DNA of 64,000 nt from Nitrospira sp. (GTDB lineage Bacteria; Nitrospirota; Nitrospiria; Nitrospirales; Nitrospiraceae): the NCBI GenBank assembly GCA_030444405.1, contig JARFPM010000001.1:1-64000 (forward strand). Reading direction: 5' to 3'. The first letter of the stretch is position 1, and each line of letters opens with the position of its first letter. The notes beneath the pieces are model-generated. The model did not search any database. It was not told where the DNA came from and saw only the letters and a program-made list of their open reading frames with translations. Position numbers and translations under genes: made by a program. This document shows positions 35,002-43,491 of this stretch, in pieces.

Positions 35002-35880
35002 ATGGAACTCAGACACCTGCGATATTTTGTGGCTGTAGCCGAGGAATTGAGTTTTGCTCGTGCCGCCGAACGTCTGCATATCTCTCAGCCCCCTCTGAGC
35101 ACACAGATCCGGGATCTTGAAGTCGAACTGGGGACACGGCTGCTTGAGCGCACGAAAAGAATAGTGAGAATGACGCCCGCTGGCAGGGCGTTCCTGCAAG
35201 AAGCGCGAACCATATTGGAACAGATTGATGGAGCAAGAGAGCGGGTGCGATCAGTGACCCAAGGTAAAGGGGGATCGTTTCGAATCGGTGTGATCCCAAC
35301 AGCGGCTCTTCCGGCGATTGCCCAAGGGGTCCGGCGGTTCCTCAAGCACCATCAGACCGTTGATGTACTGATTCGGGAAGGTGATGTCGACAGCCTATTG
35401 GCCGAGATTTATCAGGATCGTCTAGACGTCGCCTTTGTTCGACCTCTTGAGACAATGCCTCATCTGAAAACTCAATCTGTGTATCGCGATAAACAGGTTC
35501 TCGTCGTTCCCGATTCTCATCGCCTGGCCGGCGTAAAATCCGTTCGCTGGGAATGGCTCGATGGCGAGCGGGTGCTTCTGATCAGGAATAACCAGAACTT
35601 TGGCCTGGTTCTCCGTCATGCCTGCGCGGCGCGTCGTGTCAGGCCTTTCTTTTTACACGTCGCTGAGGATTTTCACTCGTTGTTGTGGTTGGTGAGCGCC
35701 GGACTCGGCATCTGTCCGGCTCCAGCGTCAGTCGTTGGACAGTTGCCACCGGGGTCTGTCGTTCGCGCATTAGCGAAAGGGGCTCCGTCTCTCGACGTGG
35801 TCGCAGTCTGGAGAAAAGATCAGGCACACCCGCTCGTTACTCGCCTGCTGGGTATGCTGCGTCAGCACCGGTGGTCTTGA
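35002..35880 (+). CDS. LysR-family transcriptional regulator
   Basis: A 292-aa LysR regulator. The N-terminal winged HTH is textbook: MELRHLRYFVAVAEELSFARAAERLHISQPPLSTQIRDLEVELGTRLLER. The substrate-binding effector domain runs from ~90 on (GSFRIGVIPTAALPAIAQGVRRF). I took the ATG at 35002 because it opens the family; the track start at 34921 adds 27 residues. It is divergent from the PfpI/F420-oxidoreductase pair, the classic layout for a LysR protein that activates its neighbours, with the shared operator expected in the 125-base gap. The effector is unknown. Confidence 0.92.
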   Translation: MELRHLRYFVAVAEELSFARAAERLHISQPPLSTQIRDLEVELGTRLLERTKRIVRMTPAGRAFLQEARTILEQIDGARERVRSVTQGKGGSFRIGVIPTAALPAIAQGVRRFLKHHQTVDVLIREGDVDSLLAEIYQDRLDVAFVRPLETMPHLKTQSVYRDKQVLVVPDSHRLAGVKSVRWEWLDGERVLLIRNNQNFGLVLRHACAARRVRPFFLHVAEDFHSLLWLVSAGLGICPAPASVVGQLPPGSVVRALAKGAPSLDVVAVWRKDQAHPLVTRLLGMLRQHRWS

Positions 35881-35917
35881 TCGTCGATGCAGTGGTCGGG
35901 CTCCCGCTGGCATCCCC

Positions 35918-35945
35918 TTGACCTGTGCTGTATGATGAATATGTG
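35918..35945 (+). promoter_or_regulatory. Possible promoter ahead of the ssrA repeat
   Basis: TTGACC (-35) and TATGTG (-10) are separated by 16 bases. The -35 is good, the -10 poor. It lies about 220 bases before the mature tmRNA 5' end, on the other side of the palindromic repeat, and is the only candidate I see on that side. Confidence 0.25.
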
Positions 35946-36029
35946 TAGTGGAGTTGGACAGTCCTGAAATCCCGCTTCATTGTGGCAGGTTGTTCAAAAT
36001 GGCTGTCCAGCAAGGCCCGAGCGGAAGAT

Positions 36030-36161
36030 CTTTGAGGATGTTCAAAAAGCCGTTGTGCGAGGCCGCAGGGGGCGGCGACTGAGGCGTACTCCTTGTCGGT
36101 ACGCCGCAAGGAGACGCGGACCCGAGAACGACGCAGAGCGGGTTTTTCAACATTCTCAAAG
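36030..36161. repeat. Palindromic repeat with 22-bp terminal inverted repeats, next to ssrA
   Basis: The ends match as inverted repeats: CTTTGAGGATGTTCAAAAAGCC on the left and, reverse-complemented, CTTTGAGAATGTTGAAAAACCC on the right (3 mismatches). Inside is a further stem, GGCGTAC / GTACGCC. The 132-base unit has no coding capacity. The preceding GGCTGTCCAGCAAGGC (36001-36016) may belong to the same repeat family. I recall similar sequences scattered in Nitrospira genomes. It ends three bases before the tmRNA. Confidence 0.7.
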
Positions 36162-36164
36162 AAA

Positions 36165-36512
36165 GGGGGCGACCGGTTTCGACGGGGATACTGAGGTCAC
36201 TGTCGCATGTCGAGCTCTCGGGGACTCGTAAAACTCCGGGAAAATGCAACTGCCAATCAAGAACTGGCACTCGCAGCTTAATTAACTGCGACGTTCTTCC
36301 ATCTGATGCCCGCGGGGGTGGAAGAGCGCGATGCAGCGGGCTGGTCCAAAGCCGGTGCTCAGCGGCTGAGGACGAGACCTTTCTGGGCTAGTGGCTGTTC
36401 TAAGCCAGCCGACGGGCGTGGATGGCTGCGAAACTTAAATTGTCGGCTACACATGTAGACACAGTGCACTGACGATCTTCGGACAGGGGTTCAACTCCCC
36501 TCGCCTCCACCA
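36165..36512 (+). ncRNA. ssrA: Transfer-messenger RNA (tmRNA)
   Basis: A standard one-piece tmRNA of 348 nt. The 5' end GGGGGCGACCGGTTTCGAC pairs with CGCCTCC of the 3' end (one G-U pair), and the T-arm GGACAGGGGTTCAACTCCCC and encoded CCA are present. The tag reading frame starts at GCA 36246 and encodes ATANQELALAA followed by TAA at 36279-36281; the LALAA end is the degradation signal recognised by ClpXP. It rescues stalled ribosomes with SmpB. A palindromic repeat ends three bases upstream, so the transcript must begin in or beyond it and be trimmed by RNase P. Confidence 0.96.
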
Positions 36513-36820
36513 TACCAACCTTCGGTTGACCCGGCGCCTCTTTTGCGCTTCATCGTAATAGAAGGCGCCGGATAAAACCCTCCAATGGCGTTCTCTCTGG
36601 TGCTTTCCACGTTCCGGCGGCTCATCCCCTCATTGACGCCGCCGGAAAGAGTCATCAACCCACCAGTGTGCTTTTCTTGGGGTGACCCGACACGTCTTCT
36701 GCACTTTGTGGGATTTAAAGGAGAATGATAAGTCTCTCAAGGCGGCACTTATTGCAGGGGCCCAACTTTCTGTTTTGGGATCGCGCCTGATGGGAGAGAA
36801 CGGATACATTCTCTGTGCCG
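36513..36820. other. Downstream of ssrA: two long GC-rich hairpins
   Basis: 308 bases without a gene. Stem 1: CCGGCGCCT (36531-36539) with AGGCGCCGG (36563-36571), 23-base loop. Stem 2: TTCCGGCGGC (36612-36621) with GCCGCCGGAA (36638-36647), 16-base loop. A smaller CAACC/GGTTG stem at 36516 directly follows the CCA end. No T run follows any of them. The first stems may terminate or stabilise the tmRNA precursor; no integrase or att repeat was found here. Confidence 0.5.
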
Positions 36821-38605
36821 CTACAGCACATCACTCCATGGAGGGCTGACGGCGAACGCGGCGTTGATCAAGCCGACGTGGGAATAGGCCTGAGGGAAGT
36901 TTCCGAGCTGGACGCGAGTTTCCGGCACGAAGTGTTCGGCAAAAAGCCCCACACCATTCGCTCCGGAGAGAATCTGATTCATGATCTGCTTCGCCTCGGT
37001 CAAGCGACCGAGTTTGGCCAGCGCTTGAACGACCCAGAACGAGCAAATGACAAAGCTCGACTGGGGCTTGCCGAAATCGTCCTGCCGTAGGTAGCGGAAG
37101 AAAAATCCTGTTTCCTTTCCGTCTCGGCATACGGCGAGAGCCTGCTTGATCTGCGTGATCGTCGTATCGCACACCTCTCGATCTGGAAATCCCAGAATAG
37201 CCAATTGCGCTAAGGAGGCGTCGTAACTCTCGTCAGTCGGCCCATTTCGGAGGGCTTTGTCCCTGGTGGCTTCCAGCAAGGCGTTTGCCGCACGCGTGCG
37301 GGCCGTGTCAAGGTTGGTCGGTAGATCGCGGAGAAACCCGGCACGCTGCATGCGGTAGGCACGATCGAGGCCGGCCCAACACATCAGATTCGTGAACGAG
37401 TGCTCCCTCCAGCCGTTCCGAATCTCCCATAGCCCGGCGTCAGGTTGCGAGATGCTTCGTTCACAGAGGCGGACCAAGTTCGCGACCAGAGCTTCATGAT
37501 CTTTGGTCCGTAGGTCAAAAAAACGGTTATCGAAGAAGATCGGAGCCAGGGTGAGAATCATCTCCCCGTAGACGTCGTTTTGCACATGTTCGGCTGCCTG
37601 ATTGTGGCTCCGTACGGGTCGGCTGCCGAGAAATCCCTGCCAGTTGGAATGTTCAGTTTCCGGGAGGGGCAGATCCTGGCTGAGTGTATAGACCGGTGCC
37701 AACCGATCATGCGATTGCTCGTAGGCATAACCCACGTTAAGGAGAAACTTCAGGAAGCCTTCCATTTCCTCGAAATGGCCCAGGTTATAGAATGCGGAGA
37801 GAGAAAAGTGGGCATCGCGCAGCCAGCAATAGCGATAGTCCCAGTTCCGCGGACCGCCTGGTTCTTCGGGAAGGCTGGTGGTCAGCGCGGCGAGGATCGC
37901 CCCGGTGTCTTCATAACAGTGGAGCTTGAGTGCCAATGCCGAACGGATGACCTCCTCTTGATAGACGACCGGGATGGAACAATGTTTCACCCAGGTCCGC
38001 CAGTACTTGGTCGTCTGGTCCAGAAACTCATGGCTGACCTTGACCAGATCGTCTTCAATACCGATCCCCCACGTCAGTGCGAAGTACATCTTGGAAGTCA
38101 GGACGACTGGTGTTTCTTCGCAAAGGTAGGTAAGCGGCATATTGGTCAGCAGCCGCAGGTACTCGCCTCGCATCTCATATCGGAGATGGCTGCTTCCGCG
38201 GACAAAACGGACCGGTGTCTTGTCCCAGCCGGAGACCGGCTTGCAAGAGACACGAATCGACGGTGATCCGCTCAGCGGTTCGACGATTCGAAACAAGGCG
38301 GCGGGACGGTAGACGCGACCATATTGCAGGAAGCGAGGGCAAAAGTCGGTAATCTGGAACGCATCCCCATTGGGAAGCGAGACGGTTGTCACCAGGATAT
38401 TGGTGTTTGGGAGGTATTGTTGCGTGGTGGTTGTTTCCGACGACGGGACGGACGAGGAGATGGAAAACTGGCCACCCTCCTGGTCCAGGATCTTCCCGAA
38501 TATCGGTGGGCTATCGGGTCTCGGGAGGCACAGCCAGTCGATAGACCCTTGTGCACTGATCAGGGCGGAAATTTGGCAGTTTCCGATGAGTCCGTACTGG
38601 TACAT
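36821..38605 (-). CDS. GH15-family glycoside hydrolase (glucoamylase/trehalase-like)
   Basis: A 594-aa glycoside hydrolase with an N-terminal beta-sandwich (YGLIGNCQISALISAQGSIDWLCLPRPDSPP) and a C-terminal (alpha/alpha)6 barrel. Landmarks: GGPRNWDYRYCWLRDAHFSLSAFYNLGH, LCERSISQPDAGLWEIRNG and FVICSFWVVQALAKLGR. The catalytic glutamates should lie in the GLWEIR region and the last helices. GH15 members release glucose from alpha-glucans or split trehalose. It is divergent from otsA-otsB, with 48 bases between starts, so trehalose turnover (or glycogen recycling) coordinated with synthesis is likely. Cytosolic, no signal peptide. Confidence 0.92.
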   Translation of the reverse strand: MYQYGLIGNCQISALISAQGSIDWLCLPRPDSPPIFGKILDQEGGQFSISSSVPSSETTTTQQYLPNTNILVTTVSLPNGDAFQITDFCPRFLQYGRVYRPAALFRIVEPLSGSPSIRVSCKPVSGWDKTPVRFVRGSSHLRYEMRGEYLRLLTNMPLTYLCEETPVVLTSKMYFALTWGIGIEDDLVKVSHEFLDQTTKYWRTWVKHCSIPVVYQEEVIRSALALKLHCYEDTGAILAALTTSLPEEPGGPRNWDYRYCWLRDAHFSLSAFYNLGHFEEMEGFLKFLLNVGYAYEQSHDRLAPVYTLSQDLPLPETEHSNWQGFLGSRPVRSHNQAAEHVQNDVYGEMILTLAPIFFDNRFFDLRTKDHEALVANLVRLCERSISQPDAGLWEIRNGWREHSFTNLMCWAGLDRAYRMQRAGFLRDLPTNLDTARTRAANALLEATRDKALRNGPTDESYDASLAQLAILGFPDREVCDTTITQIKQALAVCRDGKETGFFFRYLRQDDFGKPQSSFVICSFWVVQALAKLGRLTEAKQIMNQILSGANGVGLFAEHFVPETRVQLGNFPQAYSHVGLINAAFAVSPPWSDVL

Positions 38606-38653
38606 TGGGTGACCATATTTGATTTCTCCACGAAAGTAAACTAACTTGTTTCT

Positions 38654-40894
38654 ATGAGGCTGCTCGCCCTCTCTCTGCGGTTTGTGCTTCCCTTGGTCAT
38701 CGTGTTGGCCGTGCTTGCCTATGGGGTCATCCCTCTCGTCGACTCTCTCGAATTGAAATGGTTTGTCCGCGATCTCGATATGGGGTCCAAAGTCATGGTC
38801 AATACGATGGAGGGACCGCTTGCGGACCTCCTGGTAACCAACTCAAAAGGGAAGATCCTCGCATATTTTACGCGCATCATTCAGGATGAGCGGCTGTACG
38901 CCCTGGGTTTTTGCGATCTCGAAAATCACCTTCTCTATGAGACGGAAGCCTTCCCGCATAATGTCACCTGCAAGGATACCGTTGACATCGCACCCAACTC
39001 TTCCGCCGTGCGGTCGTTCAGCAGCGGACCGCTCCATATCACGTCAGCGTCCATTGAATCAAACGGGCGCCGGCTTGGACGTCTTTTACTCCTCCACGAC
39101 ATGAGGTTCATCCAACAACGGAGCAGCGATACGAAACGGTACGTCTTTTATTTATTTGCGGGACTTACAGCGATCATCTCACTGGTGACCGTGCTGGTCG
39201 CACACTTCAGCTGGAAAGAGTGGGTGGCCGGGGTACGAGCCATGGTCAAGGGAGAAAGACTTCTGACTCCCTTGACGCAGGAGCAGCACGCTCCTGAACT
39301 CCAGCCGCTGGCGAAAGACTTGCGGGCGTTGGTGGAGGCTCTTGAAGCTGATCGTCGCATGCGAGATGAGAGTCAGATTTCATGGTCCCCAGCCAGCCTC
39401 AAGTCGATTCTTCATGAGCAGTTGGCCGGCGACCAGGTGCTGATCGTTTCCAATCGGCAGCCATACACCCACTATTGGCAAGATCAGAGCATCGTGGTGC
39501 AGGTACCGGCGAGCGGGCTTGTTTCGGCACTCGAGCCGGTGATGCGTGCCTGTTCCGGAACATGGGTCGCCCATGGGAATGGATCGGCGGATCGAGCTGT
39601 CGTGGACGAACGGAGCCATGTGAGAGTACCGCCCTCGCACCCCACCTATGAGATTCGTCGCGTGTGGCTTACCGCAGAAGAAGAGGCCGGATACTATTAT
39701 GGGTTTTCCAACGAAGGGTTATGGCCGCTCTGTCATATTGCCCACGTCCGGCCCACGTTCCGTTCATCGGATTGGAAACACTACGTGGCCGTCAATGAGC
39801 GCTTTGCTCAGGCTGTGTGTGAGGAGGCCACGACCGACAATCCGGTCGTGCTCGTTCAGGATTACCACTTCGCCCTGCTCCCGAAGCTCATCCGAGATCG
39901 ATTGCCGACTGCGACGATCATCATGTTTTGGCATATCCCTTGGCCGAACGCAGAAAGCTTTGGGATCTGTCCCTGGCGCGAGGAAATTTTGGAAGGGCTC
40001 CTGGGAAGCAGCATCCTGGGATTCCACACCAGAGTGCATTGCAACAACTTCATCGATAGTATCGATCGATTCATCGAGGCGCGTATTGATCGAAACAGTT
40101 CAACGGTCTCCTATGGGGGCAAGATGACGGCGGTCAACCCCTATCCGATTTCCATCGAGTGGCCTCTGCAATGGCTCCGCAACCAATTGCCGGTCCCAGA
40201 ATGCCGAACCAGACTACGGGAGATCTACGGGATGCCTCCGGACCGTCTCATCGGCCTTGGGGTCGAGCGTCTTGACTACACCAAGGGAATCCTCGAGCGG
40301 TTCATGGCCGTGGAACGGTTGCTGGAACTTCAGCCGGAGTGGATCGGAAAATTTACGTTTCTCCAGATTGCAGCTCCCAGCCGTTCGGTGATCGAACAGT
40401 ACCATCATTTTACCAGCGAGGTCTCTGCATTGGCCGAGCAGATTAACAAACGATTTGGGCACGACGGCTATGAGCCGATTTGCTTGCGGATTCAGCATCA
40501 CGAGGCGTCTCAGATCTATGAGTGTTACCGCGGAGCGGACCTGTGCGTGGTCAGCAGTCTCCATGACGGCATGAATTTGGTCGCCAAAGAGTTCGTCGGT
40601 GCTCGTGACGACGAACAAGGTGTCCTAATCCTAAGCCAGTTCGCGGGTGCGGCCCGGGAGCTGACGGAGGCGCTGGTCATCAATCCGTACGACATTGATC
40701 AATTTGCCGCCGCTCTCCAGCTTGCCCTGACGATGCCGAAGGTGGAGCAGCGGGCCAGGATGCGGAGCATGCGTGGGCTGATCCAGGAGTTCAATGTGTA
40801 TCGCTGGGCCGGTCGTATGCTCATCGATGCGGCCCGCATGAGACAAAAGGAACGAGTCATGAAACAGGCGCGGCGGCCGAGCCTGCTGAGATGA
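38654..40894 (+). CDS. otsA: Trehalose-6-phosphate synthase with N-terminal membrane sensor/HAMP region
   Basis: A 746-aa fusion. Residues ~1-250: a transmembrane helix (LRFVLPLVIVLAVLAYGVIPLV), a periplasmic sensor-like region of ~130 residues (LTNSKGKILAYFTRI..., CDLENHLLYETEAF), a second helix (YLFAGLTAIISLVTVLVAHFS) and a HAMP-like linker. Residues ~255-735 form GT20: VSNRQPYTHYW, VLVQDYHFALLPKLIR, FWHIPWPNAESF, GLGVERLDYTKGI, SSLHDGMNLVAKEFVGAR. It makes trehalose-6-phosphate from UDP-glucose and glucose-6-phosphate. Ordinary OtsA is ~470 aa without any membrane part. otsB follows after ten bases. Confidence 0.93.
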   Translation: MRLLALSLRFVLPLVIVLAVLAYGVIPLVDSLELKWFVRDLDMGSKVMVNTMEGPLADLLVTNSKGKILAYFTRIIQDERLYALGFCDLENHLLYETEAFPHNVTCKDTVDIAPNSSAVRSFSSGPLHITSASIESNGRRLGRLLLLHDMRFIQQRSSDTKRYVFYLFAGLTAIISLVTVLVAHFSWKEWVAGVRAMVKGERLLTPLTQEQHAPELQPLAKDLRALVEALEADRRMRDESQISWSPASLKSILHEQLAGDQVLIVSNRQPYTHYWQDQSIVVQVPASGLVSALEPVMRACSGTWVAHGNGSADRAVVDERSHVRVPPSHPTYEIRRVWLTAEEEAGYYYGFSNEGLWPLCHIAHVRPTFRSSDWKHYVAVNERFAQAVCEEATTDNPVVLVQDYHFALLPKLIRDRLPTATIIMFWHIPWPNAESFGICPWREEILEGLLGSSILGFHTRVHCNNFIDSIDRFIEARIDRNSSTVSYGGKMTAVNPYPISIEWPLQWLRNQLPVPECRTRLREIYGMPPDRLIGLGVERLDYTKGILERFMAVERLLELQPEWIGKFTFLQIAAPSRSVIEQYHHFTSEVSALAEQINKRFGHDGYEPICLRIQHHEASQIYECYRGADLCVVSSLHDGMNLVAKEFVGARDDEQGVLILSQFAGAARELTEALVINPYDIDQFAAALQLALTMPKVEQRARMRSMRGLIQEFNVYRWAGRMLIDAARMRQKERVMKQARRPSLLR

Positions 40895-40904
40895 TGGACG
40901 GACG

Positions 40905-41732
40905 ATGGATTACTTATTGACTGGAGCAGGAAGAAGTGACCTCAAGGCGCTCGTGAAGGTCCGGTCTCTGTATGCGTTTGATTTTGACGGGACTCTGGCG
41001 AAGATCGTCCGAGAGCATCATGCGGCGAGGCTGTCGCGCCCCATCCGTTTCTGGCTTGAGAAACTCGCGAAGCGCGCTCCCACCGCAATTATCTCGGGAC
41101 GCTCCGTGGAGGACTTGCGCTCGCGCGTCGGAACCGCCGTGCCCCACTTGATCGGGAACCATGGTTCAGAAGGCCCTCATACGCGTCGAGAGGATATCCA
41201 GCAAGTCCGAGAGACCAGTTCAGGATGGCTGCAAATGATCAACGGACGATTTCAGGACGAGCTGACTCGAAGTGGTGTGGTCGTCGAGGATAAGTCCTAT
41301 TCGCTTTCATTCCATTATCGGACAGTCGATCAGCGAGACGAGGCCCGGTCGCTTATCTCTCGAATCGTTGCTGAATTGTCTCCTCCTCCTCGCATTGTCC
41401 TTGGGAAATCCGTCGTCAATGTGATGCCACCCACGGCGTCGCACAAAGGTACGGCGTTGCTGGAGTACATGCGCCGACTTGACTGTAGCACGGCTCTCTA
41501 CGTGGGAGACGACGAAACCGATGAAGATGTCTTTGCTCTAGGGGATCACCGCATTGTCACCGTGAGAATCGGCAAGAAGAATGGTTCCTCAGCCCGGTAT
41601 TTCCTGAAGAGACAGGCAGAAATCACCGAGGTGCTTCGACTTCTCGTCGAGGTCGGTGACCAAAGCATTCACACCTGGAGCGGCTGCCACGAACATGGAA
41701 CCCCTCAGTCTGCCCAGCATCCCAACGAATAG
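40905..41732 (+). CDS. otsB: Trehalose-6-phosphate phosphatase
   Basis: A 275-aa HAD phosphatase that completes trehalose synthesis. The nucleophile motif is AFDFDGTLAKI (Asp 26/28), TAIISGRSVEDL is motif II, KSVVNVMPPTASHKGTAL carries the Lys motif, and GDDETDEDVFAL motif IV. The cap between motifs II and III (HGSEGPHTRRE...) is of OtsB type. It follows otsA by 10 bases on the same strand and forms an operon with it; the stop is 18 bases from the convergent spermidine-synthase-like gene. The C-terminal HTWSGCHEHGTPQSAQHPNE looks disordered. Confidence 0.93.
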   Translation: MDYLLTGAGRSDLKALVKVRSLYAFDFDGTLAKIVREHHAARLSRPIRFWLEKLAKRAPTAIISGRSVEDLRSRVGTAVPHLIGNHGSEGPHTRREDIQQVRETSSGWLQMINGRFQDELTRSGVVVEDKSYSLSFHYRTVDQRDEARSLISRIVAELSPPPRIVLGKSVVNVMPPTASHKGTALLEYMRRLDCSTALYVGDDETDEDVFALGDHRIVTVRIGKKNGSSARYFLKRQAEITEVLRLLVEVGDQSIHTWSGCHEHGTPQSAQHPNE

Positions 41733-41750
41733 ATTCAGAGAAGCGTGTCC

Positions 41751-43322
41751 TCATTCCACCAATTGTGAGCGTTCTCGCCCAAGGAGAAGATCGTAGGGGG
41801 CAAAATCGTCGCTCAAGACGACGCCGGGTGGCCAGGGCTCGGTCCGGCGAGTACTCAAAAGCGCGATCGCTTCCATCGGCAGGCGCTGATTCATCGCCAT
41901 GTCCGTGACCTTCGCCACGAGACTGCCAACTGATTCGTTCTCAATGAAACGGCCTCCAAAGAAGATCAGATTCTTGGCTGGAGTCATGCCTGTTTTCCAC
42001 GGACCCTCGACAGCGAATGTGGTGAGGACTGGAAAGGCCTGTCGCATGGTTTGGACTACCGCGGCGGCTCGAGCGAGATCACCTTCCTTGCCCGATGACG
42101 CCAGATTGACCGCGACGATTCCCTCCGGGTTCAGGTGCGTTCGTACTAAGGAGTAGAACTCCGCCGTGGTGAGATGAAAAGGGATCATGTCTCGTGCGAA
42201 GGCATCGATCCACATGACATCGTACGTGTGATCCGTCGCATTGAGAAAGGCTCGACCGTCCTTCACAAAGACGTGATGATTCGCCGGCGGGCGATACTCA
42301 AAATACTCTTCGGCCATTCGGACGACGACCGGGTCGAATTCCACGATATCCAACTCCAACGAGGGCCAGTGCCGGGTCAGCCACTTGGCCAACGAAGCGC
42401 CGCCATGACCGAGAATGAGGCCGCGCTTCGGCTCGGACACCAATGCCAGCGAAGACACCATCATTTGGCTGTAGGGGAGAAAGAGGGTAGTCGGGTCGAC
42501 TTTCCACATCGTGGCGTGGAACGTACGATCCAACACGAGATACCGGAAGAGATCATCTTCGCGAATTCGGACCTGCTGGTACGGGCTTTCCTCTTGATGG
42601 ATGGGGGCCTTCAATCGTTGGAGCGGATTGAGAGCCATGGTTCCCAACAGAGCAAAGGAACTCAAGGCAATCAGCAATACCCATGGGCGAGCCGATGTTC
42701 CTTTCATAAGCCACAAGACCCCCAGTCCGACCTGAATGCCGCCCAGCCAGGCCATCAACGATCGGCTTCCGAGCCACGATAAGAGAAAGAATGCAGTGCC
42801 CCAGGTTCCGACCAGACTGCCTACGGTCGACAGGGCGATCATGCGGCCCGTCTGTCGACCGAGGTGGTCCATGTCTGCGACCGCCAAGCGCAACATGGCC
42901 GGCAACACGCCGCTGAGCCCGAACGCGGGGGGGGCGAGGAGTACGGTTGCGGCGAGACAAGGGCCCCAGCGAGGGTCTTGCACCATCTTCTCGATCTCAA
43001 ACAGAATGGGTTGGTTCGCCCACGCGACGAGAAACGTCCAGCTCCCTGAAAAAAGCAACAGGGCGGCCAGCACTCCTCCGCCGTTATAGCGATCGGACAC
43101 CCAACCGCCGAACGCGTACCCGCTGCTCATAGCGGCCAGGATCACTCCTATCAGTGCGCCCCAGACAAACAACGAGCTGCCGAAGACAGGTGCCAACAGC
43201 CGGCTGCCAAGGATTTCCAACGCCATGACCACCGCCCCCGTTACGAGGGCGGTGAAGAGAAGAAACCAGCGGGGAATTCGTGGAGGATGAAAAGCCATCG
43301 GTTCGACGAAGGTACGGAGCAT
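41751..43322 (-). CDS. Fused MFS/spermidine-synthase-like membrane protein
   Basis: A 523-aa protein with about seven to eight transmembrane segments in the first ~230 residues (FLLFTALVTGAVVMALEILGSRLLAPVFGSS opens the family) and a soluble methyltransferase/aminopropyltransferase-fold domain after that: GLILGHGGASLAKWLTRHWPSLELDIVEFDPVVVRMAEEYF, DGRAFLNATDHTYDVMWIDAF. The polyamine-synthase core motif is HGGAS rather than the usual GGGDG, so genuine spermidine synthesis is not certain. AAGGAG lies close to the start at 43322; an internal ATG at 43298 is possible. It is divergent from ugd. Confidence 0.85.
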   Translation of the reverse strand: MLRTFVEPMAFHPPRIPRWFLLFTALVTGAVVMALEILGSRLLAPVFGSSLFVWGALIGVILAAMSSGYAFGGWVSDRYNGGGVLAALLLFSGSWTFLVAWANQPILFEIEKMVQDPRWGPCLAATVLLAPPAFGLSGVLPAMLRLAVADMDHLGRQTGRMIALSTVGSLVGTWGTAFFLLSWLGSRSLMAWLGGIQVGLGVLWLMKGTSARPWVLLIALSSFALLGTMALNPLQRLKAPIHQEESPYQQVRIREDDLFRYLVLDRTFHATMWKVDPTTLFLPYSQMMVSSLALVSEPKRGLILGHGGASLAKWLTRHWPSLELDIVEFDPVVVRMAEEYFEYRPPANHHVFVKDGRAFLNATDHTYDVMWIDAFARDMIPFHLTTAEFYSLVRTHLNPEGIVAVNLASSGKEGDLARAAAVVQTMRQAFPVLTTFAVEGPWKTGMTPAKNLIFFGGRFIENESVGSLVAKVTDMAMNQRLPMEAIALLSTRRTEPWPPGVVLSDDFAPYDLLLGRERSQLVE

Positions 43323-43427
43323 CTCTCCTTACAGAGTCAGAAACGGCGTCGGATTGTACTCAACGCATTTTCCGAGAGTCAACGAAACGTGAGGGACCTT
43401 CATAGTGCTGATCGATCCTGGAATTCG

Positions 43428-43456
43428 TTGCTCGATGTGGAGCAGGTTGCTATACT
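43428..43456 (+). promoter_or_regulatory. Candidate promoter of ugd
   Basis: TTGCTC (-35) and TGCTATACT (extended -10, TATACT at 43451-43456) are 17 bases apart. The start ATG of ugd follows 36 bases later. Among the candidates in this window it is the best sigma-70 match. Confidence 0.5.
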
Positions 43457-43491
43457 TTGGGACAAATACTTTCATGCAATGGGGAGGGCTC

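Noticed and set aside
36513-36820. Integration site or island end next to ssrA
   Set aside because: No duplicate of the tmRNA 3' end and no integrase in the flanking sequence.
37580-38266. 228-aa plus-strand ORF within the GH15 gene
   Set aside because: Antisense to a full-length GH15 enzyme; no domain and no RBS.
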